Assembly (NCBI GenBank): GCA_019454125.1 | Contig: CP075365.1 | Span: forward strand, 2,474,218-2,538,217 | Length of the DNA: 64,000 nt | Origin: Fimbriimonadaceae bacterium | GTDB taxonomy: Bacteria; Armatimonadota; Fimbriimonadia; Fimbriimonadales; Fimbriimonadaceae | Direction: 5' to 3' | Shown here: in pieces, positions 42,691-50,588 of the stretch | Numbering within the stretch: the first letter of the stretch is position 1 | How the letters are laid out: every line of letters starts with the position of its first letter | Position numbers and translations under genes: made by a program | The notes under the pieces: generated by a model | Seen by the model: the letters and a program-made list of their open reading frames with translations, nothing else | The model's database searches: none | Told to the model about the DNA's origin: nothing

Positions 42691-44589
42691 TTAAGGGTTG
42701 GTCGTCCTTTGGATCCGCCTGAAGGCGCTGAAGATGTACCGCTGGCCGCTTGCGTCCGGAACAGGCCCGGGGACGTCCTCGGGGTTCCTCACGCCTGCCC
42801 GCCAGTAGAGCACGTTAGAAGTCGGATAGATCGTCGCGGTGTTGATCACCGGAGAGCTCACCCGACCACCAGTCGCCGTCGTAAGATCGATGAAGGAATC
42901 GGACGTAAAAGTTCGCCCCTTCGGGAAATTAGACCGGTCGGATATCTGAATGACGTACTCGAGCGGGATGCTCGCGATCGGGCCGCGCACCGAGCTCACG
43001 ACAAACTTGATCGGCACTTGGACGATCTCGTTGTCCTGCGGGTTCAGCGGCGTCGGCCTATTCAGCGGAGTGGCCTGGCCCCTCGTCGGGACGCGCGGCG
43101 AGACGAAGTAGCAGTAGACCGTGTCCGTGCCACCTGTCGTGCCCCCCGTGCCACCGGTGCCGCCAGTTCCGCCTGTTCCGCCCGTGCCACCGGTACCACC
43201 GGTACCACCGGTGCCACCTGTTCCCCCAGTGCCGCCAGTGCCGCCGGTTCCACCCGTCGTCCCGCCACCGGGCAGGTCGAGCGTGGAGACGCGGTAGACG
43301 ACCTCGACCGAGTGTCGGTAAGGCGTGCCCGGCACAGCCGGAGTGATATTTTCAAAGTCGACGGTGGGCACCGAGTCATTGGTGCACGTCTGGCCGCCGA
43401 TGACCCCGTTGAAGTCTCCCCAGTTCGGGCCGAGGAAGCTCGCGTTGGCGTCGTCGTAGGTGAAGTTTTGGTTGCCGGCCGCGATCGCGACAGGCTCCGT
43501 GTTCTTGTTCTGCCGCCAGACCTGGTATTGCACCGGGCCGATCTGGTTGCCGCGGAAGAAGCTGTCTCGAGTCCAGCTGACCCGGACGGCCGGCACGTCG
43601 TTACCTAGGACGATCGCTTCGCTCTTCACGGCGGAGACGGCGTCCTGGTTGCTCCCACGGCCCTGGCCGAGCAAGAAGCCGAGCAAGGCAAGGACCAGAA
43701 CGAGAGAGACGAGGCCGGAGTTGTCGCCGGACTGCTTGCGCCGCGCAGGCTGCGCGTCGCCAGAATTGGACCACGTGCTGCGGATCTCCGGCACGTCGAA
43801 GACGGCGCGGACCTTGTCCCCCGGCTGCATGCCGCGGAAGCTGCGAGTGGTCTCCACGAACGAACTGTCCGGGTCGACCTCGCGGATGATGCCCTCGGCC
43901 ACTTGGCTCGACCCGCGCGTCACGATGACGCGCTGGCCGTTCTCGAAGCCGACCCGCGACCCGCGGTTGACGAGGGCGCGGTCGTTCAGCGTGTTCAGGA
44001 TCGTTGCCGCCGGAAGGTTCCGGGAATTGATGCTGTTGAGAGCCTGGAAGGCGGCCTGGTCAAAGGCCCGCCGGATCAGCTCTTCGTCGGCGACCTCGCC
44101 AGAGAGGATGTCGGAGTTCGCCCCCAGCGCGGCGCCGTTCACGGCGAGCCCGGAAGCGACGTCCCAGAGGACGATCCGCACGAGCACCTGGCCCTGTCGG
44201 CCGCCGCTCGTGCTCACAATCCGATAGTTGACGACTTCGCCGCTCACCAGGGTGTTCGCCTGCAGAGCCTGGCCGAGCCGCTGAAGGTCAGAGCTTCGTA
44301 CGACGGGGATCTGGTAGCCCAACGTCTCAATCTGTCGCGAAACCGTTTCGAGCGGAACGACCTCGACTTCCCCACGGCGGGCAAGTTCGTTCGCCAAGGC
44401 CTGGACGGCCATCTGGCCGACCGGCATCGTCTGCGACTTCGATTTGTTGACAAACTCGACGAGAGCCCAACTTGGAAGCGTCTCGAGCTGTGCGGCGGCG
44501 GGCATCGCTGCGCAAAGCGCGAAGACGGCGGCCACCATCTTCATTAATGCGGCCCATGCCGACGTTGTCACCAATCCTTGTCGTTTCAC
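42691..44589 (-). CDS. CsgG-like outer-membrane protein with Gly-Gly-Thr linker and C-terminal fibronectin-like part
   Basis: 632 residues; GTG start with a strong GGAGGA 11 bases upstream. Signal peptide about 14-33. The N-terminal domain (40-190) has the CsgG/curli-assembly look: WALVEFVNKSKSQTMPVGQM, LANELARRGEVEVVPLETV, ANTLVSGEVVNYRIVSTSGG and VRIVLWDVASGLAVNGAAL. A control-like beta region (IVTRGSSQVAEGIIREVD) and a membrane helix (LVSLVLVLALLGFLLGQG, about 312-329) follow, then a domain with PAVRVSWTRDSFFRG that resembles fibronectin type III, a run of about 13 Gly-Gly-Thr units (43131-43268), and a final domain. It heads the four-gene surface locus. Whether it forms a CsgG pore is uncertain, because the lipobox and channel strands are not evident. 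Confidence 0.7.
   Translation of the reverse strand: MKRQGLVTTSAWAALMKMVAAVFALCAAMPAAAQLETLPSWALVEFVNKSKSQTMPVGQMAVQALANELARRGEVEVVPLETVSRQIETLGYQIPVVRSSDLQRLGQALQANTLVSGEVVNYRIVSTSGGRQGQVLVRIVLWDVASGLAVNGAALGANSDILSGEVADEELIRRAFDQAAFQALNSINSRNLPAATILNTLNDRALVNRGSRVGFENGQRVIVTRGSSQVAEGIIREVDPDSSFVETTRSFRGMQPGDKVRAVFDVPEIRSTWSNSGDAQPARRKQSGDNSGLVSLVLVLALLGFLLGQGRGSNQDAVSAVKSEAIVLGNDVPAVRVSWTRDSFFRGNQIGPVQYQVWRQNKNTEPVAIAAGNQNFTYDDANASFLGPNWGDFNGVIGGQTCTNDSVPTVDFENITPAVPGTPYRHSVEVVYRVSTLDLPGGGTTGGTGGTGGTGGTGGTGGTGGTGGTGGTGGTGGTGGTGGTTGGTDTVYCYFVSPRVPTRGQATPLNRPTPLNPQDNEIVQVPIKFVVSSVRGPIASIPLEYVIQISDRSNFPKGRTFTSDSFIDLTTATGGRVSSPVINTATIYPTSNVLYWRAGVRNPEDVPGPVPDASGQRYIFSAFRRIQRTTNP
43131..43268 (-). 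repeat. Tandem 9-base repeat coding for (Gly-Gly-Thr)n
   Basis: About 13 uninterrupted units inside the CsgG-like gene, flanked by TTGG variants. Glycine and threonine codons vary between units (ACC, ACT, ACG and ACA are all used; GGT, GGC, GGG and GGA mixed), so the array is old and kept for its protein sequence rather than being freshly expanded. Confidence 0.9.
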
Positions 44590-44777
44590 GCTCGAGATTC
44601 CTCCTCGTTCGTCCTGCGCATCTCCATTGTCGCTGTCCCAACTGTTCGCGGCGCCAGACGGGCTGGCGGCGAGACTGTCAATCTTAGCCGAACCGGACCA
44701 GGCTGGGCAACGACCGCCGACGGCGGCTTATCCCCTCCTGAACCTATTAACGAAGGCAAGGGATATTCAAAAGGGGG

Positions 44778-45356
44778 TCAAAGGGCCCGCTTTTGGAGCA
44801 ATCCACATGCCTTCGCTGCGTGTTCGACAGCCGAATGGACGTCGGCCAGTGGCGAGTTGGTTCGGATAATCACGTCCGCGAAGGGAACTTTTGCGGTGGT
44901 CCGCAATTGCGTCTTCATCAAAGCCCGCGCGAGGGCCGGGTCACCAAGGCGCGCGGTGAGGCGCCGCTCCTGCTCTTCCGGGCCGCACGTCACCACCCAA
45001 ACGCGCGGGAAAAACTCGTGCAGCGCCGTTTCGATCAGCAGCGGGATCTCCACCACAGACGCTCGCGACGCAAAGATCTCCGCCGCGATGCGCGGGTGAA
45101 GGACGCGGTTCACGGCCCGCCGGCGCACGACGTCGGCCGCGATGAGGGCGCGCAACCGGTTCCGGTCGAGAGGAGGGGTCTCTCCGAGCGCGTGCGCGAC
45201 CTCGGCCTGGACGACGCGGTCGTCAAGCACACGCGCGGCGATATCGTCGGCGGAGCCGACCGAGACGCCGAGACGCCGAAGGGAGTCGAGCACGGTCGAT
45301 TTCCCTTCGGCAATGCCCCCGGTGAGGGCAACGGTCGGTTTAACTGCCCTGGTCGT
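44778..45356 (-). CDS. coaE: Dephospho-CoA kinase without a visible canonical start codon
   Basis: Phosphorylates dephospho-CoA in the last step of coenzyme A synthesis. The frame reads KPTVALTGGIAEGKST (P-loop) and then LDSLRRLGVSVGSADDIAA, HPRIAAEIF, VVEIPLLIETALHEFFPRVWVV (in pieces) and ERRLTARLGDP, a normal CoaE. But between the upstream in-frame stop and the P-loop there is no ATG, GTG or TTG. The first is the GTG at 45293, after the P-loop, which would delete the ATP site. The candidate used here is ACG at 45356, preceded by GAGGAAGAG; this would overlap rpsA by 17 bases and give 192 residues, normal for the family. Alternatives: GTT at 45344, frameshifting from rpsA, or a sequencing error. 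Confidence 0.8.
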   Translation of the reverse strand, partial: TTRAVKPTVALTGGIAEGKSTVLDSLRRLGVSVGSADDIAARVLDDRVVQAEVAHALGETPPLDRNRLRALIAADVVRRRAVNRVLHPRIAAEIFASRASVVEIPLLIETALHEFFPRVWVVTCGPEEQERRLTARLGDPALARALMKTQLRTTAKVPFADVIIRTNSPLADVHSAVEHAAKACGLLQKRAL

Positions 45357-47034
45357 CGGTCTCTTCCTCGGCGCCCGGCTTGAGGAGTCCTTTCAGACCG
45401 GCAAGCCTCTCGCCGATGGTCGCGCCGCCCGTTGGGGCGCGCATGGTCGCCTGGGGAGCCTCGGTCGACTGCTCGTCGCGGCGCATCGGCCTTCGGCCCC
45501 GGGCGCCGCCACCCGGCCCTCCGGGGCCGCCAGGCCGCCGCTCGCCTCCGCGTCCGCCGTAGCCGTAGTCGGCGCCAGGCTGGGCGTTCTCGCGCAGCGA
45601 GAGCACCATCCTGCGGTCCTCCGCGCGCAGGTCGATGATCATCGGTTCGATCTCCTCGCCTTCGGTGAGGACCTCGTCCGCCTTCTTGATGCGCTTGCTG
45701 GAGCACTCGCTGAGCGGCAAGAACGCCTCCGCGCCCTCGGGCAGACGGACGAACGCACCGCTCTGCACGATCCGGCTGACGTTGACCTTAATCTTCTGGC
45801 CCTGCTTGTAGTTGTCCTTGATCAGGTTCCACGGATCGGGCAGGACTTGGCGCAGGCCCAGGCTGACGCGGCCCGCGTTCGGGTCGAGCCGCAACACCAT
45901 GACCTGGAGCTCGTCGCCCTCCTTCAGGACTTCGCGCGGATGGTCGATGCGGTACCAGCTCATCTCGCTTATGTGGAGAAGGCCGTCGATGCCGCCCAAG
46001 TCGATGAACGCGCCGTAGTCGGTCAGGCGTCGGACGACGCCGGTGAGGACCTCGCCCGGCCGCGCGTTCTCAAAGATGTTGACCTTGACTTCCTCGCGCC
46101 GCTCGTCCTCGGCCGCCTTGTTGCTCAAGACCACCTTGCGCCGCTCGCGGTCGATCTCGATGATCTTTACCACAAGGGTCTGGCCCACGTACTTTTCGAT
46201 ATTGCGGAGCCGACCGTTGCCGACATGGGTCGCCGGCACGAAGCCGCGGACGCCGATGTCCACCACGAGGCCGCCCTTCACGCGGTCCACGACCTGCGCT
46301 TCGAACGCACGACCTTCTTCGAAGGCGTCGACGATGCCGTACCAGGTGGCGTCGAAATCGGCCTTCTTCTTGGAGACCACATGGCTGCCTTCCGCGCTGC
46401 CCGTCTTCAACACGACGACCTGGAACCGGTCGCCCGGCTTCACGATGCCGATCGCCGAGTCCACGTTCTCGTCCGTCAGCTCGCTGAGCGGGACGACGCC
46501 CTCGGCCTTGGTGCCTAGGTTCACGAACACCCGGTCTTTCTCGACCTGGATGACTTCCGCCTCGATGCGGTCGCCTCGCGAGACGCCCTTGTTCGACTCG
46601 CGCTTGTTCGCTTCGTCCGGCTGCATTTCAGCCAGCGCCTGCTCAAAGAGGTCGGCGTCGCTGGGCTGCTCACCGAAGGCCTCCGGCGCCTTTGGGGCCT
46701 CCGCTTCGACGGCCGGTCCCGGCTCGGTTGCGGCGATTGGCTCGGTCGAGGCGGCCGGTTCGGCCGGGGACGGCTCTTCTGCCAAAGCCTCGGTGGCTTC
46801 AGCCGTGGGTTCGGAGGCGGACTCGGCCACAGGCTCTGCGGTGGGTTCCGGCGCGGCCGCGGAGTCGGCTTCCGGCGTAGCGGCAGCTTCCTCGGTTCCG
46901 TTCATCGATGTCGCAACCTGGGCGTCGGAGCCGGGCACTTCGGCCTGGGGCTCGGGACTCGGCGCGACGCCACTGGTTGCCTCGGCTTCCGCCTCGGTCG
47001 CCGTGGGAGTGGTCGTCATCTGATCGTCGCTCAT
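45340..47034 (-). CDS. rpsA: Ribosomal protein S1 with long acidic N-terminus and Arg/Gly-rich tail
   Basis: 564 residues. Four S1 RNA-binding domains lie at about 150-215 (GDRIEAEVIQVEKDRVFVNLG), 235-300 (GRAFEAQVVDRVKGGLVVDIG), 325-395 (GEVLTGVVRRLTDYGAFIDLG) and 410-480 (GQKIKVNVSRIVQSGAFVRLP). It binds mRNA leaders for 30S initiation. Before them is an unusual 145-residue tract of Ala, Glu, Pro and Thr; after them an RGG-like region (GYGGRGGERRPGG, GGARGRRPMRRD) and a tail. The stop codon overlaps the coaE frame. A TAAAAT at 47098-47103 (minus strand) is a good -10 candidate with a leader of about 55 bases. Confidence 0.94.
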   Translation of the reverse strand: MSDDQMTTTPTATEAEAEATSGVAPSPEPQAEVPGSDAQVATSMNGTEEAAATPEADSAAAPEPTAEPVAESASEPTAEATEALAEEPSPAEPAASTEPIAATEPGPAVEAEAPKAPEAFGEQPSDADLFEQALAEMQPDEANKRESNKGVSRGDRIEAEVIQVEKDRVFVNLGTKAEGVVPLSELTDENVDSAIGIVKPGDRFQVVVLKTGSAEGSHVVSKKKADFDATWYGIVDAFEEGRAFEAQVVDRVKGGLVVDIGVRGFVPATHVGNGRLRNIEKYVGQTLVVKIIEIDRERRKVVLSNKAAEDERREEVKVNIFENARPGEVLTGVVRRLTDYGAFIDLGGIDGLLHISEMSWYRIDHPREVLKEGDELQVMVLRLDPNAGRVSLGLRQVLPDPWNLIKDNYKQGQKIKVNVSRIVQSGAFVRLPEGAEAFLPLSECSSKRIKKADEVLTEGEEIEPMIIDLRAEDRRMVLSLRENAQPGADYGYGGRGGERRPGGPGGPGGGARGRRPMRRDEQSTEAPQATMRAPTGGATIGERLAGLKGLLKPGAEEETDDQGS

Positions 47035-47097
47035 GCTAAGGGCACTCTCTGGAGGCTCATCGTAAGATACCTAGAACGAAGAGCATCACTTCTCGCT

Positions 47098-47127
47098 ATT
47101 TTAACGTACTATCCTTTTGTCTTGACA
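47098..47127. promoter_or_regulatory. Divergent promoters of rpsA and the Ppx/GppA gene
   Basis: On the minus strand TAAAAT (47103-47098) is a candidate -10 for rpsA. On the plus strand TTGACA (47122-47127) matches the -35 consensus exactly, with TAGGTA 16 bases further as a weak -10. A second possible plus-strand -10, CATGAT at 47177-47182, is nine bases before the ATG at 47192. Confidence 0.45.
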
Positions 47128-47191
47128 GAAGGGGACGTTTTTCTAGGTATGGCCCAAGCCCTTCCCCACGCTCAAGCATGATCTGAGGCGG

Positions 47192-48157
47192 ATGAGTTCC
47201 GAGTCCGGACTAGGCCCTGTCCGCGCCGCGATCGATGTCGGGTCCAATTCCACCCTCCTCACCGTCGCCGCCTGGGACGGCCGGGGCTGGCGGGAGACCG
47301 GGGGCTTCTCGGTCGTCACCGGCCTCGGCCGGGGCACCAAGTCCACGGGTCGCCTCGACCCAGAGGGCGCGCGCCAGACTCTCGCCGCCCTGCGGCGAGC
47401 CTGGAAAGAGGCTGCGGCCCTCGGTGCGCAAGAGACCGTCGCCGCTGCGACCATGGCCGCCCGCATCGCCCGCGACACCCCAGAGTTCCTCGCCGCCGCC
47501 GAGGCTCAAGCCACCCCCGTCGTCGTGATCCCCGGCGACACCGAGGCGGAGCTCGGCTTCCGCGCCGTCGTCGAAGACCCCCTGTTCGCGAACGAGACCC
47601 GGGTCAGCATCGTCGACCCCGGCGGACAATCCACCGAGATCGTGGCCGCCGAAAAGGTCCGCGACGACTGGCGCGTACTCTTTCGACGGAGCTTTCCGAT
47701 CGGCGCCCTCGCCCTGCGCGAAGGGGCCCTGAAGCCGGACGTCACTGGCTACTCCGAGAACCTCGCCGCCGTCCGCGAACTTGACGCCGCCATAGGCATG
47801 GAGTTCCTCCCCGGCCAATCGGGACGCACCGTCACGCTCGGAGCCACCGGCACCAACCTGGTCTCGATCCGGGAGAAGCTCGCCGAGTGGGATCCGGAAC
47901 GCGTCCATGGCGCCGTGCTCGATTACGAGGAGGTCAGCCGGGCGGTAAGCTGGCTCGGAAGCCTGGGCGACGCGGGCCGTCGCGCCGTGGTCGGGCTGGA
48001 GGCCCGCCGCGAGCACACCATTCACGCCGGGGCGTTGATCTTGGAGCGCTGCCTTTACGCCCTCCACGCCCTTGAGTGCACGGTGAGCGTGCGCGGCTGG
48101 CGGCACGCCCTGCTTTCTAGCGCCGAGTTCTGGAAGATTCCGGTCACACTCGGATAG
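47192..48157 (+). CDS. Exopolyphosphatase / guanosine pentaphosphatase family protein
   Basis: 321 residues of the Ppx/GppA (ASKHA) phosphatase family. The phosphate-1 loop is AAIDVGSNSTLLTVA (8-22), and GRGTKSTGRLDPEGARQTLAAL follows. The region AATMAARIARDTPEFLAAAE and the phosphate-2 loop SIVDPGGQSTEIV near 130 are conserved; LGATGTNLVSI is the adenosine side. It hydrolyses long-chain polyphosphate or pppGpp. The C-terminal HD-like domain of long Ppx proteins is absent, so this is the short form. ppk was not seen nearby. Confidence 0.92.
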   Translation: MSSESGLGPVRAAIDVGSNSTLLTVAAWDGRGWRETGGFSVVTGLGRGTKSTGRLDPEGARQTLAALRRAWKEAAALGAQETVAAATMAARIARDTPEFLAAAEAQATPVVVIPGDTEAELGFRAVVEDPLFANETRVSIVDPGGQSTEIVAAEKVRDDWRVLFRRSFPIGALALREGALKPDVTGYSENLAAVRELDAAIGMEFLPGQSGRTVTLGATGTNLVSIREKLAEWDPERVHGAVLDYEEVSRAVSWLGSLGDAGRRAVVGLEARREHTIHAGALILERCLYALHALECTVSVRGWRHALLSSAEFWKIPVTLG

Positions 48158-48160
48158 ACT
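48155..48160 (+). promoter_or_regulatory. Candidate -10 box (TAGACT) inside the previous stop codon
   Basis: TAGACT begins with the TAG stop of the Ppx/GppA gene and ends six bases before the GTG of the HhH gene, so that gene may have its own leaderless transcript. Confidence 0.38.
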
Positions 48161-48166
48161 TCGGCA

Positions 48167-48535
48167 GTGGCCTGGCTCGGCATGACCTCGGGACAGCGGT
48201 GCTCCGCGTTCGGACTCGCCATTGCCGGCATCGCGATCGTCGGGGCCATCGGCCAAGGCGCACTCAACCGCTCCGCCGCCCCTCCCCCAAGGTCGGCCGC
48301 CAAAGCTTCGCTCTTCGGGGGGGAGCCCTCGGCTTCGCGCCGCGAGAAAGTCTCGCTCAATAAAGCCGACCAAGCCGGGCTCGAGTCTCTGCCCGGCATT
48401 GGGCCGGTCTTCGCAGGGCGCATCCTGGAGCTGAGGCGACAAAGGGGCAGCTTTCGCTCCATCGACGAGCTTCTGGACGTGAAAGGCATCCGGCCGGACC
48501 TGGTGGAGCGCCTGCGCCCCTTGGTGACGCTGTGA
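48167..48535 (+). CDS. ComEA-like helix-hairpin-helix protein
   Basis: 122 residues: an N-terminal membrane segment (about 12-30, CSAFGLAIAGIAIVGAIGQG), a linker, and a double helix-hairpin-helix domain, VSLNKADQAGLESLPGIGPVFAGRIL (split) with GSFRSIDELLDVKGIRPDLVERLRPL. This is the ComEA architecture, where the protein binds incoming DNA at the outer face during natural transformation. The usual soluble SLBB domain is missing, so it is a short form. comEC is not in the window. The methyltransferase gene overlaps its stop codon. Confidence 0.88.
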   Translation: MAWLGMTSGQRCSAFGLAIAGIAIVGAIGQGALNRSAAPPPRSAAKASLFGGEPSASRREKVSLNKADQAGLESLPGIGPVFAGRILELRRQRGSFRSIDELLDVKGIRPDLVERLRPLVTL

Positions 48536-49116
48536 ACTGGGAGGCCGGAGACGAGCAGGCGCTCGCCTACTTCAACGCCACAAAGGGCCGCGGGCCGAAC
48601 CCCTTCCTCACGATCGCCGAGCCCCATCTGGGCCCGATCGGCCACGCGCTTGACCTGGGCGCGGGCGTCGGTAACACTGCGCGGTGGCTGGCGGATCGCG
48701 GGTGGACCGTCCACGCGGTGGAGCCAAACCAGGACGCGCACCGCTTCTTCGCGGAGACTGCCGGGGAGGCCGAGGGCGTCGCCCTGGAAGCGGCCCACTT
48801 TCACAATGCGAGCCTAGGCAGCTACGACGCGGTCCTTGCCCTGTTCACCCTCTTCTTCGAAGAGCCGGGCCGCTTCCCCGCGACCTGGCGGCGGCTCACC
48901 GCCAGCCTTCGCCCGGGCGGCGTCTTCGCGGGACAGTTCCTGGGGCCAAACGACGATTGGAGCGAGCGGTGCCTGACTCACAGCCGCGCGGAGGTAGAGG
49001 CCCTCTTCCCCGGCTGGGAGTTCCTCCACTTCGAAGAGGTCGACCGCGACGGCGACACCGCCCTTGGCGAGGCCAAACATTGGCACGTCTTCCACGTCAT
49101 CGCACGGAAGCCGTGA
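48532..49116 (+). CDS. SAM-dependent methyltransferase, class I
   Basis: 194 residues. The SAM site is HALDLGAGVGNTARWLADRG near 38-57, followed by the acidic strand end VHAVEPNQDA and LGSYDAVLALFTLFFEEPGRF. The final strand WHVFHVIARK closes the Rossmann-like sheet. The substrate is not identifiable. The GTG start overlaps the HhH gene by GTGA. The last 20 bases overlap the convergent glycosyltransferase gene. Confidence 0.85.
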   Translation: MNWEAGDEQALAYFNATKGRGPNPFLTIAEPHLGPIGHALDLGAGVGNTARWLADRGWTVHAVEPNQDAHRFFAETAGEAEGVALEAAHFHNASLGSYDAVLALFTLFFEEPGRFPATWRRLTASLRPGGVFAGQFLGPNDDWSERCLTHSRAEVEALFPGWEFLHFEEVDRDGDTALGEAKHWHVFHVIARKP

Positions 49117-50536
49117 CACGCCAAAGGCGGTAGCCGCCCCGTCCTCCTTCCTCGCGGACCAGTTCGCTTGTCCAACCCGCCGGCAGGTTCGCGGCGTCGC
49201 GCTCCCAGCGCCCGTCCCGGGTCAAGACGAGGAACCCGCCTTTCTCGTAAGGCAGCGCCTCCGGCGTCTCGGCTTCGACCACCGGCCGACGGTAGTAAAA
49301 ATTGATCGAGGGGTGGCTGGTGTCCTGGAGTTCCAGCGAACCGGTCCCCATCGGCCCCTCGCGGCCGATCCGGTAGACCACAAGCGGCCCCGGCTCCCGC
49401 CGCGCCCGAATCGCCAGCCGCTGGACGTCCGCCATCCGGTTCGTCCAGTCCCAGGTGAACACGCCCCAGGCCATCACGGAGACGAACGCGCACCATCCGA
49501 GCCCGAACCGAAGCCAAGCCTCCTGCCGCCGCGGCTCGAACTGGGCGAAGGCCAGCCCGACCAGCACCGCCACGCCCGGCATTGCAGGCAGGATGTAGTG
49601 CGGCAGCTTCGTCCCGCTCAGCGTGAAGAAGACCAGGGGCACCAGTACCGTGCCCAGCGCCCATTCCCAAAGTCCCGAGTGGGCGCGTTCCCCCCGGCGG
49701 AAGAGCTGCCCCGCGACCCGCGGCCAATAGGGCAGAGCCGCCAAGACCACGATCAGGGGATAGTAGACCGGGTGCGACCACCAAGGGACGGCGTGCGCCT
49801 TGTCCCCGCCGGTGAACCGGCCCACGTTCTGCTCGATCAAGAACTTCTGGACGAAGGTCTGGCCGTTGGCCATGTAACAGGGCACATACCAAGTGGCGAG
49901 CACGCCCAGGCACAGTCCCACGCCAAGCGCCCAATAGCCCCTGAACTCCGGCCGCCTCTCCGGCAGCCTGGCGTAGAGCATGGCGACGAGACCCAAGAAC
50001 AGGACGGCCGCCACCGGACCCTTCGCCAGGACTCCGAGGCCCACGAAGACCGCCGAGGCGAGCCGGAGCCGGCGGTCGCCATGGAGCGAGTCGAAGAACG
50101 TCGTGCCAGCGAGGGTCAGGCAGAGCACCAGAGGAGCGTCGGTCATCATCAACCGACCGATCGCGACGACGAGCAAACTGCCGCAATAGACGAGCGGGAC
50201 AAAGAGCGAGAGGAACGGGCCGTCCGCACCGCCGTGCCGCCGCACGAACCGCGAAAGGACGAGCGCCGTCGCCAAAGTGCAGAGCGCGCTCGGCAGCCTC
50301 GGCCCCACCCATTCGCCGAACACCTGGATCGAGGGGATCGCCAGCCAGTACGCCAGGATCGGCTTTTCGAACCAAGGCGAGCCGTTCAACGTCGGCGTGA
50401 TCCAGTCGCCTCGACGAATCATGTCCGCGACGACGGCGGCATAGAACCCCTCGTCCAGATCGAAAAGCCCGTACGTCCAAGTGGCAAGGAACGGCAGCAC
50501 GCAGGCGATCGCCACCAGCCAGCCCCGCACTTTCAT
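49097..50536 (-). CDS. ArnT/PMT-like membrane glycosyltransferase
   Basis: 479 residues with about ten membrane helices. The first loop has FDLDEGFYAAVVADMIRRGDW, whose Asp-Glu pair is the catalytic and metal-binding motif of GT39/GT83 enzymes, and then NGSPWFEKPILAYWLAIP, the classical KPPL-like motif. It transfers sugar from a polyprenyl-phosphate donor to lipid A, protein or another acceptor on the periplasmic side. The C-terminal soluble part is about 90 residues. Start ATG. It stands alone, divergent from rimO. Confidence 0.9.
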   Translation of the reverse strand: MKVRGWLVAIACVLPFLATWTYGLFDLDEGFYAAVVADMIRRGDWITPTLNGSPWFEKPILAYWLAIPSIQVFGEWVGPRLPSALCTLATALVLSRFVRRHGGADGPFLSLFVPLVYCGSLLVVAIGRLMMTDAPLVLCLTLAGTTFFDSLHGDRRLRLASAVFVGLGVLAKGPVAAVLFLGLVAMLYARLPERRPEFRGYWALGVGLCLGVLATWYVPCYMANGQTFVQKFLIEQNVGRFTGGDKAHAVPWWSHPVYYPLIVVLAALPYWPRVAGQLFRRGERAHSGLWEWALGTVLVPLVFFTLSGTKLPHYILPAMPGVAVLVGLAFAQFEPRRQEAWLRFGLGWCAFVSVMAWGVFTWDWTNRMADVQRLAIRARREPGPLVVYRIGREGPMGTGSLELQDTSHPSINFYYRRPVVEAETPEALPYEKGGFLVLTRDGRWERDAANLPAGWTSELVREEGGRGGYRLWRVTASVR

Positions 50537-50574
50537 CCGTCCCGCATTCTTGCACGCCCGCGACTTCGCCCCGT

Positions 50575-50580
50575 CATACT
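50575..50580 (+). promoter_or_regulatory. Candidate -10 box (CATACT) for rimO
   Basis: CATACT ends eight bases before the rimO ATG, without a ribosome-binding sequence. TTGCAC about 19 bases upstream is a possible -35. Confidence 0.4.
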
Positions 50581-50588
50581 AGTCCGCA

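Noticed and set aside
43131-43268. Regular short repeats that could suggest a CRISPR array
   Set aside because: The period is nine bases, in frame, with no spacers; it codes for Gly-Gly-Thr.
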